Shown here: piece after piece, positions 53,501 through 61,442 of the stretch
Numbering within the stretch: the stretch's first letter is position 1
How the letters are laid out: the number at the start of each line of letters is the position of its first letter
Source of the DNA: an uncultured Roseateles sp.
GTDB lineage: Bacteria; Pseudomonadota; Gammaproteobacteria; Burkholderiales; Burkholderiaceae_C
Direction of reading: 5' to 3'
Length of the DNA stretch: 64,000 bases
NCBI RefSeq assembly: GCF_913777145.1
Contig: NZ_CAJYPS010000019.1
Span: 62,001-126,000 of the forward strand
The notes under the pieces: model-generated
The model's database searches: none
What the model was told of the DNA's origin: nothing
The model's input: only the letters and a program-made list of their open reading frames with translations
Made by a program: the position numbers and the translations under genes

Positions 53501-54971
53501 GGACTTCATCCGGGACTTCAAGGGCGTACAGATTGAGGAGATGACGCCATTTCTGAACGTGAACCATAGCGAAGCTCTGGCTCAGACTGGGGCCGCTCTT
53601 TCTGAGGCCAAGCCTCAGTTGGTCGAGGCGACGTCGAACCTGCAAGTCGTCAGTGGCGATTCGAAGAAATGGTTCGAATCGAACAAGTCCAACGTGGACC
53701 GCCCAACGGTCGGGCATGAAGCCATGGAACTGAATGCGCTGGCTGTGCTGATTGCGGAAGCCGAGGCTCGCGTCAATGACGCGCTTGACCGGATGCGTCG
53801 GGCAAATGACGCCGCGAACCAAGCCGAAAGCCGAGCAAAAGCAAAACTGTCTGCCGCTCAAGCGGACGAAAAGGTCGAGGCACTGCTGCGCAGCAGCATG
53901 GGTTTCGAAGAGAAACCCGACCCCATCCTCTTGGCCGCCGAAATTAGCGCCCAGGTCGGTGCGTCCCTGGAAGTCCCCGATGCCGATGGCCTCGTGCTTG
54001 AGTCAGACGCCAGCCAACAGGTAGCCGCGCTTCTCAAAGAATACAGCAGCAGGGACAGGGGCGTCACTGCGTTGCAGTCCAAAGCTAGAACTGCCTTCGA
54101 CATCGTCAAGGCAGCAGCTTCGGAGCCCGCGTTCCGAGATGTCGACCCCGACGTCGCACAGCAGATGGTGACCAACGAGTTTGGCGCCGCATGCACAGAC
54201 GCTAGGCGGCTCCTTGAACACTTGGATGACCGCATCGCGACCACACAGGCGACCCTCGACTCGATGCAAGCCGACTTCGATGCTTGCGTCGAGGAGGTGC
54301 TTGCCGTTGTCCGCTCGGCTATCACGACACTCAACCGCGCGACAAGCAAGGACAAATCGGTGCCGCCGGGAGCGCCGTATGTTGGTGGCAAGCAAGTGCT
54401 GAAGATGCGTGCCAACTTCAGCTCGGTTCCCGTCGAGTCTCGCCGGCAGACTCTGAGCGCCTATCTGGACACGCTAGCAGATACGAACGTGTTTCCGCCC
54501 CGAGGCACTGACCTCATTGCCGACGCAGTAGCCCGTGTGTACGCGCGCCCCTTGGGGCTACAGATGCTGAAGATGTCCATTGAGGAGACTGAGCAGTACG
54601 TGCCGGTGGAGCGCGTGTCGAACTCCGGCGGCGAAGGCGTCGTGATGGCCATGTTCCTCTACCTGCTCATCAACCAGCTGCGGGCGGAGAACCACGCACA
54701 GGTGCATCGAATCGGTGGCGGACCACTCATCCTGGACAACCCGTTTGCCAAGGCGACAAGCCCAGCGATGTGGCGTGCGCAGCGCCTCCTTGCTGAGGCC
54801 ATGAACGTCCAGTTGGTGTTCGCCACCGCCCTCCAGGACTTCAACGCGCTTGGCGAGTTCCAGCGATTCATCCGCTTGCGTCGCGCTGGTCAAAACAGCA
54901 AGACCAGGCGCTGGCATCTGGAGTTTGCAAATCTGAACCTCAACGACGGTCCTGAGGAGTTAGCTGCTTGA
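50574..54971 (+). CDS. jetC: Wadjet SMC-like ATPase JetC
   Basis: 1,465 residues. Walker A GGGKTT at 44-49 (LENGGGKTTLIGLLFSCFE), long coiled-coil arms (about 280-1250, rich in Ala/Glu/Arg with hinge-like VVQTLLQAGVRSAKAYNEY), the ABC signature SGGEG at about 1351 and Walker B PLILDNPF at about 1386. This is an SMC/MukB-type motor that extrudes plasmid DNA loops and lets JetD cut small circles. Coupled to its neighbours (1-base gap before; TTGA overlap after). All ATPase motifs are intact. Confidence 0.93.
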   Translation: MQKISRIHLGGCGYRTAWYEGMTFELTDPDTGQPTDTLINLENGGGKTTLIGLLFSCFETAQERFLKHIQSRNNAFSQYFAHDGVPGFIVVEWLMPSRTAGGMPYRLVTGQAVAVRTHTEPPDVDRMFFSFEERVDLGLADIPAPGLTQPAPTSMQDFSRWLHAQQKKYPDVFISHNRQSEWQRHLREERLIDLDMLRMQVNFSAQEGGFDTGFLDFRTEPEFLRKFLHLTSDTTKADEARKLVVAVCEKHRRKPQFQKRRDELTRFRASLNAFAEAARLYLETLATQRSMLIRGAQMVQALQARAVFLRLDHAREVDFERTERELASGAAADSALHTREQATVTWVWHQKTVVQAKARKEAADGTVKRLEKDQELIRAARLQKEIDGIDQELRELDALTEAERANLKPTKDHAEIQGALLRRALFNEEQRLQAELLSLNGRATAREKARTDLRAQRSQAEADEIRQVQERSRLQEAEGAYVRRRQGLESDGTLLSPDETTAEACERLDAAAAVAAAEKEVHRAARESSLKAAQEHRRNATTERVNATELTGKARALGAFIARGEGELERLSQLPALLNAVEADRVDPLSAALPPRLREVVSESARQVSLGDIRLAELRATKQAIEETGVAGYSPDVALVVQTLLQAGVRSAKAYNEYISQLLPDADKARTLVASDPARFLGVSVAQVELDKARNVSWTARRPGRPVVVSAATLDAAGPSAECVVVPAEDDSAFNIEAAAALNVTLERRVADEDERRSAYRRRHDQTQKAIHELEVYAKEFGEGKLGEARASKAALEEDVETANARAESLETLAAELDEKARDLELQVNAAESRRQASELSAKVVRTFQQEHEAGRTQRIARLTELEDGISTAQGQKVQADEGLELIQEEHDRDHGLRVNTDHELKLAVEERAGVAHFDKDYPAHEQLLQNPRPLETLRRIYKDAEVAYLAEEKQRLGVLAVQLEGARTRRDDKAKDFIRDFKGVQIEEMTPFLNVNHSEALAQTGAALSEAKPQLVEATSNLQVVSGDSKKWFESNKSNVDRPTVGHEAMELNALAVLIAEAEARVNDALDRMRRANDAANQAESRAKAKLSAAQADEKVEALLRSSMGFEEKPDPILLAAEISAQVGASLEVPDADGLVLESDASQQVAALLKEYSSRDRGVTALQSKARTAFDIVKAAASEPAFRDVDPDVAQQMVTNEFGAACTDARRLLEHLDDRIATTQATLDSMQADFDACVEEVLAVVRSAITTLNRATSKDKSVPPGAPYVGGKQVLKMRANFSSVPVESRRQTLSAYLDTLADTNVFPPRGTDLIADAVARVYARPLGLQMLKMSIEETEQYVPVERVSNSGGEGVVMAMFLYLLINQLRAENHAQVHRIGGGPLILDNPFAKATSPAMWRAQRLLAEAMNVQLVFATALQDFNALGEFQRFIRLRRAGQNSKTRRWHLEFANLNLNDGPEELAA

Positions 54972-55954
54972 GCGAATTCCTACAACTGCTGCTGTCACTG
55001 CCGGGCAAACGCGTGCCGCTCGACGACCTGCGTCGTCACTATTTCGCGCTCTATCCGGACGTCCAGAACAGCCCTGACCGCGGGGCGCTGCTCCTTCAAG
55101 CTCTCGAAGAGCTTGCAGCCAACGGAGCGCTCGCGCTGCCCTCGGCGGCTAGTTGGGAGCGCGCAGGCTCACCGCCTCTACCGCTCTGGGTCACGCTGAA
55201 GAAGTCAGCGCGCGCGGAAGCAGCGGACCATTCAGACGTGACCTGGCTACCCCAGCTGGGTTTCTGGCCTGAACTGAGGCCGTCTCAGCTTTCTGCATTG
55301 CGGCCTATCAATGACTTCCTGCTGCGGCGTCAGGGCTCATTCTTGACGGTGCCAATCAAGGAGCGCTCACTGGAAATCTTTGGTGATGAAAAGCGCCTGG
55401 ACAACATGTGCTCAGGCGACGCGCTCTTTGGCGGTCGGCTCCCACTCTCCGCAATCGGCTGCTTTCGTGTACCTCAACCGCTCCCGTACCGCAAGGTCGA
55501 AGAGCCGGGAAAGCCCGCACTCATCGTGGAGAACCACGACACGTACTGGAGCTTTGGCGAGTGGAACCAGACCGCTCGACAGTACTCGGCCGTCGTCTAC
55601 GGCGGCGGCGAGAACTTCCGGCTGACGGGTCGAGCCTTGCATCAGGCGCTGCACGAGACCGGGGCCTCAAGGGCAGAGTACTTCGGTGACCTAGACCCTA
55701 AGGGCGTTTCAATTCCCCTGGACTTCAATCGCACCGCTGAGCCAGGTTATCCCACGGTGACTGCGGCGCTACCGTTGTACCGCTGGCTCCTGACCAACGG
55801 CGCGCGCCGCTCAAAGCCAGAGTGCGCAACCTATGCGGCGGGGATAGCGGCAGCATGGCTCAACGCAGAGCTGGCCGATGAACTCGAAGCGGTATGGGCC
55901 GAGGGGAAATGGCTGCCTCAGGAGGCTCTTGGGACGGAGCAACTTCGTCGCTGA
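54968..55954 (+). CDS. jetD: Wadjet Toprim nuclease JetD
   Basis: 328 residues from a TTG overlapping the jetC stop (TTGA). An N-terminal wing domain (LPLDDLRRHYFALYPDV-like start), then a C-terminal Toprim fold: Glu 188 in ALIVENHDTYWSF and the DxD at 241-243 in EYFGDLDPKGVSIPLDF. These residues carry the metal ions in topoisomerase VI-like nucleases. It should cut circular plasmid DNA engaged by JetABC. Motifs intact. Confidence 0.9.
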   Translation: MSEFLQLLLSLPGKRVPLDDLRRHYFALYPDVQNSPDRGALLLQALEELAANGALALPSAASWERAGSPPLPLWVTLKKSARAEAADHSDVTWLPQLGFWPELRPSQLSALRPINDFLLRRQGSFLTVPIKERSLEIFGDEKRLDNMCSGDALFGGRLPLSAIGCFRVPQPLPYRKVEEPGKPALIVENHDTYWSFGEWNQTARQYSAVVYGGGENFRLTGRALHQALHETGASRAEYFGDLDPKGVSIPLDFNRTAEPGYPTVTAALPLYRWLLTNGARRSKPECATYAAGIAAAWLNAELADELEAVWAEGKWLPQEALGTEQLRR

Positions 55955-55997
55955 GGCCACATCGTCCCTCCCATCCTTGAGCCCCGATACCCTACGC

Positions 55998-57263
55998 ATG
56001 ACCGCAGTTAAAGAACCGCTATCGCGAGAGCAGCTTTACGACTTGGTTTGGCGCGAGCCAATGCTTAAAGTCGCCGCGAGATTTGGCGTGTCGTCAAGCT
56101 ATATGGCGCGCGTCTGCACCGAGCTTCGGGTTCCGCGGCCGGAACGAGGGTACTGGGCCAAGCTTGAGCATGGGAAGGCCCAACCAACCCCTACATTGCC
56201 CTTGGCTCTGCCAGGCGACCTCACCGAGTGGAGCCCCGGAACCTCCATCGGAACGAGGCAGCGCACGGTAACGCGAGCGCGCAGACCACGAGCCCAGCCC
56301 GTAGCCGGAGGCCCCGCACCGATTGACCAGCGCCACGAGCTGCTCGTTGACGTGAAGCAGCACTTCCTGAAGACGCGCGACAGCGACACAGGACTGCTGC
56401 GACCGTACAAGCGCCATCTCGTCGACATCATCGCGTCGCCGAAGCATCTGGACTCGACGCTCGACGCAGCTGACGCGCTGTTCAGGGCGCTGGGAGCGCG
56501 CGGTCACCGCGTGATGCTCGCTCCTCCAAACTCGCACGTGCGACGCGACGAGTTGGACGAGCGGGAGTTTCCAAAGAAGGGGCACTATCACCGCAAGGTT
56601 TGGTCGCCCGACCGCGCAACCGTCGTGTATGTCGGCGACGTTTCCATTGGACTGACCCTGTTCGAGATGACCGAGTCGGTCGAGATGGTGTACATGGGCA
56701 GCAGCAAGTACATCCCTGTGCGCGACCTCACGCCCGAGCAGCTGCGCCGCTACAGGGAGCCCAATCACTGGCGGACAACCAAGGACTTCACCTCCGGGCG
56801 CTTGGCCCTGCAGGCCTACTCGACCTCATGGCGGGTGAAGTGGTCTGAGCGCTGGCAGGAGGCCACCGCTGGCCAGCTCGCTTCTCTGACGTCAAAGGTC
56901 ATCAAAGCTCTGGAGGCTGCAGCGCCAGAGCTCGCTCGAAGAAAAGAGGAAGCGGACAAGCAAGCCGAAGAGGAGCACCGCAAGTGGCAGGAGGCGCGGC
57001 GGCGCGCCGAAGAAGAAGCCGAGCGCGCACGGCAGGCGAAAGCTCGCCTGGAATCGCGACAGGACCTGCTTGCGGCAATCGCCTCCTGGGAGCAAGTCCG
57101 CAGCATCCAAGCCTACTTCGAAGCGGCCGAGCGGGAGATGCAGCACCTGCCCGAAGCGGACCGTGAGCATGTGCGTGGTCGACTGGCAGAGGCGCGGGGC
57201 CTTATCGGGGAGGTCGATGCGCTGGCTCTACTCAAGGCCTGGCGGGCTCCGCTGGAGCGATAG
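55998..57263 (+). CDS. Unknown HTH and coiled-coil protein downstream of Wadjet
   Basis: 421 residues from the ATG at 55998. The N-terminal HTH-like stretch is SREQLYDLVWREPMLKVAARFGVSSSYMARVCTEL. The middle has KRHLVDIIASPKHLDSTL and VVYVGDVSIGLTLFEM. A charged coiled coil runs from about 310 to 375 (EEADKQAEEEHRKWQEARRR). 43 bases after jetD, same strand, so it may be a fifth operon member. I do not recognise the family; DNA binding is inferred from the HTH only. Confidence 0.75.
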   Translation: MTAVKEPLSREQLYDLVWREPMLKVAARFGVSSSYMARVCTELRVPRPERGYWAKLEHGKAQPTPTLPLALPGDLTEWSPGTSIGTRQRTVTRARRPRAQPVAGGPAPIDQRHELLVDVKQHFLKTRDSDTGLLRPYKRHLVDIIASPKHLDSTLDAADALFRALGARGHRVMLAPPNSHVRRDELDEREFPKKGHYHRKVWSPDRATVVYVGDVSIGLTLFEMTESVEMVYMGSSKYIPVRDLTPEQLRRYREPNHWRTTKDFTSGRLALQAYSTSWRVKWSERWQEATAGQLASLTSKVIKALEAAAPELARRKEEADKQAEEEHRKWQEARRRAEEEAERARQAKARLESRQDLLAAIASWEQVRSIQAYFEAAEREMQHLPEADREHVRGRLAEARGLIGEVDALALLKAWRAPLER

Positions 57264-57519
57264 GTGGCGCAATGCCAGGCGGGAGGCACGCTCATGCCCG
57301 ACAACCGGCATTGCTTCGCCGTAGGTCTGCTCAGTTGCCTGCCGATTACGCCAACTGCACTTGTCAGCAGCACCGAGGTCGCGGCAAACTTCCACTGCGC
57401 TTAGCCGGGAGGCTGAGCCCGCTGACCGGCTACCGGCAGCATCACCGGCTATGGCGCTACGCCCCGGTGCCCGAATTCGGAGCGACTCTGGTGCGGGGAC
57501 TTTCCACCAAGGAGTCCTC

Positions 57520-57858
57520 ATGCCAAGCCAACTTCACCAGTCCCGTCGACTCGCCTTCGACCGTCAGGGTGGCCACTGCTTTTACTGCGACGTCGCGATG
57601 TCGTTCAGCTATGTCGGCCGGTCGCCACGGCTGCACTGCACCGCAGAGCATCTGGTGCCTCGAAGCGAAGGTGGCACCGACCTGCCCGACAACATCGTGG
57701 CGGCCTGCGCACACTGCAATCAGACCAGGCACAAACGCAAGCAGCCGCCACCGCCGGGCGACTACCGCCGTGAAGTGCGACGACGGGTTAGTCGCGGCAG
57801 ATGGCACCCCGCCTGGGTACACCGTAGCGGACTGCTACGTCGTCCAGTCGAGCCGTGA
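57520..57858 (+). CDS. HNH endonuclease
   Basis: 112 residues from the ATG at 57520, which has AAGGAG just upstream; the longer frame before it lacks one. The HNH fold reads GGHCFYCDVAM, then CTAEHLVPRSEGGTDLPDNIVAACAHCNQTRHKRK: two Cys pairs and the H-N-H residues. It could be a defence or homing nuclease. It stands 256 bases from the HTH gene; 57264-57519 shows no gene. Confidence 0.85.
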   Translation: MPSQLHQSRRLAFDRQGGHCFYCDVAMSFSYVGRSPRLHCTAEHLVPRSEGGTDLPDNIVAACAHCNQTRHKRKQPPPPGDYRREVRRRVSRGRWHPAWVHRSGLLRRPVEP

Positions 57859-57980
57859 CCCACATCGTTGATGGGGAAGTCAACCGATGCTCTTGCGGAC
57901 TGATGGCGGCGCCACCGATGTAGCTCACTTGGTGAGCTTCCTACCGCAGACGAGGGAGCCGTTGAGCCAGGGAGGCAGAG

Positions 57981-58463
57981 ATGCGAGCAAGTCGACGGCG
58001 CGGAAACGGAACCGGTAGAAGGTGGCGACACGGAGCGGCTGCGCATGGCCGCCGCGTCCCGAAGCGAGGTCCGCGGCGGTTTGCCTGGTGCGGGGCGACC
58101 AATGCGGGGGTTCCTGCTGCGCCGGCAGCGCTCACCGCACTGTCCGTTCACGAAAGGGCGCTGGCCGCCGCGTGCAACGAGTTGCCGACAGATGGGCGGG
58201 CCCAGCAGCTGGTGTTCCTGGCCGGCTACCATCTTCTCGCTGCCGCGGCCGGCACGTCTCGCGTTCGGGAGCAACAGCCTTCCGAGCGCGTGGCACGTCG
58301 CGGCGCCGCAGTCATCGGCCTTGGTGTCGCAGAGGTTGATGTGGCCCTCGGTTTTGTTCGCCTGCTCACGGTTCCGGGTTGGCACCGGTTTGCCATAGAG
58401 GCAGTGCTCGACTGGAACGCTCAAGTTCGTGGGGCCTTCCTGAGGGCCTGCACCAGGACATAA
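57981..58463 (+). CDS. Hypothetical protein
   Basis: Up to 160 residues. The basic first 45 residues may be untranslated; the rest (TALSVHERALAAACNELPTDGRAQQLVFLAGYHLLAAAAGTS onward) looks like a real helical protein. No known motif seen. A 220-residue frame on the opposite strand (57762-58424) is judged a shadow. Low certainty. Confidence 0.4.
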   Translation: MRASRRRGNGTGRRWRHGAAAHGRRVPKRGPRRFAWCGATNAGVPAAPAALTALSVHERALAAACNELPTDGRAQQLVFLAGYHLLAAAAGTSRVREQQPSERVARRGAAVIGLGVAEVDVALGFVRLLTVPGWHRFAIEAVLDWNAQVRGAFLRACTRT

Positions 58464-59288
58464 GGCGCTCTGCGCACACCAGTATGCCTAGTATGGCCCT
58501 CGCGCGGCCGCCCTTTCGGTTCGGCGCTCGCTACGATATTTCAGGCCGCCTCTCGCGATAACGCCATGACGGGGTCACCACCGTCTCCTGCGCTTACGCA
58601 TCTGGTGGCCAGCATCTCCGGCGCGGCCCGGGGAGCGCTTCACGGCCGCTCTTCCTGAGCGAGCACACAACGCCTGGCGACTTAGTACGCCTCAGTGGGC
58701 TGAAGGCACGCCCCCTCTGGCTGTGCATTTTTTGATTGCCGTTACACCGGCACAGCGCGGAAAGGCGACCAGAGGTCTCCAAAATTCCGGTCTCGGTCAC
58801 CTCAGGGATATGTTTCACGACCTAACCAGCTAGCTCGAAGAGTCGAATCTAGGTCATTGATTTACATGAATAAATTCTGGCGATTCACCCTGCCAGACGA
58901 GCTGGTCTTGTGTGAAACATCCTCGCCGTCGCAGGGGCCGAGGGCTGGCGCCGAGGAGACGGTCGAACCGTAACATCCGGCATCGCTGTCATGTAACACC
59001 GTAGGTCGCGACACATTCCAACGAGCCGCAAGCGTCAAACGCTTATTCCCGGGCTTTACTCAGTATGTATTTAATACCGCAGCACGTGTAAAAGATTTCG
59101 CTGCGAATATATATCAAGAGTGCGAGGGTCGCAAGTAAATTGTTCTCAAAACCTCCTGGGTCGATATTTCAGAACGAATCTTCGAGAATTGCTCCCCGCA
59201 TACCCCGGCGGGTATGCCTGGTCAGCCTTGCTAACGCCTACAAGCGAATTGATGATTTGCGTCATGCAGACTCATTTGAAAGCTGGCA
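58464..59288. other. 825-bp gene-free stretch, candidate transposon end
   Basis: No convincing gene. It is AT-rich in its right half. Short related words occur: GAAACATCC (58913), GTAACATCC (58970), GTAACACC (58993), and the inverted form GGATATGTTTCAC (58807). An inverted pair GCTGTGC/GCACAGC (58720-58756) frames a T-run. It lies just upstream of tnsA, where Tn7-like elements keep their end with repeated TnsB sites. The exact end is not identified. Confidence 0.45.
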
Positions 59289-59927
59289 ATGGCCAAACGG
59301 AAAACCGCCACCCGGACCATCAGTAACGCGGGGCGCCTCCGCGTTTTAGAGGTGGTTGCTGCGACCAAGTCGATTGGCATCGCCCCGACGGAGTCTTCGG
59401 TCGAGGCCGATGGCGTCGTCGACATGGAGTACGACAAAACAGTCGCCTCCTTCCAGGTGCAACCAGTCACCCTCGACCTCGTCGTCGACGGCAAGGCAAC
59501 GAGGTACACGCCGGACGCCAAGTACGTTCGCGACACGGGCGTCATCGGTTTTCGCGAGTTCAAGGACTCCGCGAAGCCGCTTGAGCCTGAATACGCCCGC
59601 AAGCTGGAGGCTGCGGAGCGGCACTTGACCAGCCAGGGCTACGAGTTCGGCGTCATGGGCTCGGCTGAACTGCGCCGCGGCTACCGGATGCCGAACCTGA
59701 GGCTCCTGAGGCGCTACGCGCGATGGCCCATTACAGAGCGCCTACGGCAACAGGTGTTCGACTTCCTGCGAACGCCGGGTCAGCACACGCTGAGTGACCT
59801 GCGGGAGCTGGTCGGCCTCGCCATGCTCGGCAGCCTGTATCGGATGCTGTGGGAGCAAGCGGTCGCGGTCGACCTTGTCGCGGCGCCCTTGTGCGCGGCC
59901 ACGCCTGTGCGGAGCATCGAAGCATGA
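59289..59927 (+). CDS. tnsA: TnsA-like transposon endonuclease
   Basis: 212 residues. The catalytic-core pattern is visible: EYDKTVASFQVQPVTLDLVV, Asp in RYTPDAKYVRD, and EFK in VIGFREFKDSAKPLEP, as in TnsA, a restriction-enzyme-like fold that cuts the 5' ends of Tn7-like elements. A C-terminal helical part follows (HTLSDLRELVGLAML). The stop overlaps the next gene start by 4 bp. Presence of TnsA implies cut-and-paste movement. Confidence 0.85.
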   Translation: MAKRKTATRTISNAGRLRVLEVVAATKSIGIAPTESSVEADGVVDMEYDKTVASFQVQPVTLDLVVDGKATRYTPDAKYVRDTGVIGFREFKDSAKPLEPEYARKLEAAERHLTSQGYEFGVMGSAELRRGYRMPNLRLLRRYARWPITERLRQQVFDFLRTPGQHTLSDLRELVGLAMLGSLYRMLWEQAVAVDLVAAPLCAATPVRSIEA

Positions 59928-60652
59928 AGGCGCCACCGATGTCCTTTGCCGTCGGTACGGAATATGTCATCAACGGATATACGCTCGCCGTGAAGGCGTT
60001 TGATGAGGAATCGGGGCACGTCAAACTCTGGTGTCCGGTGACCCAAGCGCGCGAGATTGCCTTCACTGTCAGCGAGCTGGCCAACCTCCGTTGGACCGGC
60101 AAGCTGAAAGCCGTTTCTGATGCCCGCATCAAGTACATGCCTTCCGGCAAGGTGCCCGCGCGCCTCAAAGACGGAGCCCGCGAGCGCGTCGTGCGCCGCA
60201 CGGCGTATGCCACGGCCTGCGCGAAGCTCTATCCGATAGGACCGAAGAGCAAGCGCCTGAGCGACGAAATCGACGAGGTCGCTAAGCGCATCTGCGACGC
60301 TCGCCGGCCTTCTCCACATTCGGTCTACCGCTGGATGAGGCGCTACGTCCTGTCCAACTACGACACGGCCGTGTTTGTGCAGGACGCTGGCGCCATCCGA
60401 CAGCGAACGCGACGCGTCGACGCGAAGGCGCCGGAGTTGCTGCGCGAGCAGATTGAGGACCTGCTTGGGGCAAGCGTCGGCGCCACTCTCCACGGCGTGA
60501 TGAACGAGGCCCTGGCGCGAGTCGCCAAGCAGCTGAGCTATCCGACGTTCAAGACCAAGGAGGGCGTGGAATTCACGCCCGATGAATACCTGCTGCTGCT
60601 GGCGAACCAAGGGGCCGCCGCGCGAACCAAGGAGGCTACTCATGGGCGCTAA
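59924..60652 (+). CDS. tnsB: TnsB-like transposase, N-terminal part
   Basis: 242 residues from the ATG at 59924, coupled to tnsA. It holds the DNA-binding front of a Mu/TnsB transposase (LSDEIDEVAKRICDARRPSPHSVYRWMRRY helix-turn-helix). It ends at TAA just where the DDE core should follow. The remaining TnsB pieces continue in other frames, so the protein is either naturally split here or broken by a frameshift. Confidence 0.75.
   Translation: MKAPPMSFAVGTEYVINGYTLAVKAFDEESGHVKLWCPVTQAREIAFTVSELANLRWTGKLKAVSDARIKYMPSGKVPARLKDGARERVVRRTAYATACAKLYPIGPKSKRLSDEIDEVAKRICDARRPSPHSVYRWMRRYVLSNYDTAVFVQDAGAIRQRTRRVDAKAPELLREQIEDLLGASVGATLHGVMNEALARVAKQLSYPTFKTKEGVEFTPDEYLLLLANQGAAARTKEATHGR
60629..60635 (+). 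promoter_or_regulatory. Strong ribosome binding site before the second tnsB piece
   Basis: AAGGAGG, 6 bases before the ATG at 60642 and inside the end of the first tnsB frame. Such a perfect site favours real re-initiation rather than a sequencing slip. Confidence 0.65.
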
Positions 60653-61001
60653 TTCCAAGGCGCTGTCCATCTCGCGCGAAACGGTCCGACAAATCGCTCT
60701 GACCGTTGACCGCTATCAGGTGATGCGTGCTCGACACGGGAAGCAGGTGGCCAACGCCAAGCGCAAGCCTCGCGCGGCCGGCGTAGTGACCACCCGACCA
60801 CTGGAACGTGTCGAGCTCGACCACTTCCTGTGCGACGTCCACCTCGTCTGCGGCAAGACTGGCGCTGCATTGGGCCGCCCTTGGCTCACCCTGGCCGTCG
60901 ACCACTACTCCGGCATGGTGGTGGGCTATCACCTGTCATTCGCGACGCCCTCGGCCGCATCGGTGCTTGCTGCGTTGCGGCACGCCATCTTGCCGAAGTA
61001 G
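60642..61001 (+). CDS. TnsB-like transposase, middle part (first catalytic Asp)
   Basis: 119 residues. It begins with the second HTH-like part (SRETVRQIALTVDRYQVMRARHGKQ) and enters the RNase H-like core: ERVELDHFLCDVHLVCG carries the first Asp of the DDE triad, and LTLAVDHYSGMVVGYHLSF the next strand. It then meets a TAG at 60999. The remainder of the core is displaced to 61439-62416. Confidence 0.7.
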   Translation: MGANSKALSISRETVRQIALTVDRYQVMRARHGKQVANAKRKPRAAGVVTTRPLERVELDHFLCDVHLVCGKTGAALGRPWLTLAVDHYSGMVVGYHLSFATPSAASVLAALRHAILPK

Positions 61002-61061
61002 CGCACCCCCATTCGTTACTCCTCCCCTGGACCGGCGCTGCCACGCTGGTCGGCCGCGGCT

Positions 61062-61442
61062 TTGCCGCCGCTCGCTTGCCTTGAAAGGAACCATCCTGTG
61101 ACCCAGCCCAAACCTCGACGCTCCGCGCCTACGTCGCGACTTTCCAAGAACGGGGTGCCGCGACACCTCGTCGTCGACAACGGCATCGAATTCGTATCGT
61201 CAATGACACGACCGACGGTGCGCCTTGCCATCGACCCCGCCACGGCTAAGGCCAGGGACCCGCTGCGAAAGCCTGCCATCGAGGCCATGTTTCGGTCGCT
61301 CGCCGGTCCCAATCGCACGTTCGAGCCAGGCGACGCCTCCGCGCAAGCACGGTTGTCCTTCGAAGACTCGGAGCGCGAGCTGCTGAAGCACGTTGCCGAC
61401 TTCAACCGGACTCCGGCCCGCGGCCGGGCGCACCGCAAATGA
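61062..61442 (+). pseudogene. Fragment of a second DDE transposase core inside tnsB
   Basis: The frame from about 61062 to 61442 (126 residues) contains HLVVDNGIEFVSS, like the second catalytic Asp block, and RKPAIEAMFRSLAG, like the third (Glu) block, yet the intact version of both blocks follows in the next frame. It is therefore a duplicated, divergent core fragment lying within the transposase. It ends in ATGA overlap with the next piece. Confidence 0.6.

Noticed and set aside
57762-58424. A minus-strand frame of 220 codons downstream of the HNH gene
   Set aside because: Ser/Arg/Pro-rich, no start signal and no motif; the plus-strand alternative looks more protein-like.
39925-58463. Calling all defence genes cargo of the tnsABC element
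   Set aside because: The tns genes point away from them, so by Tn7 layout their cargo should be on the other side; ends were not found.
58594-58818. A 74-codon minus-strand frame in the gene-free stretch before tnsA
   Set aside because: Arg/Pro/Ser-rich, no ribosome site, no recognisable motif.
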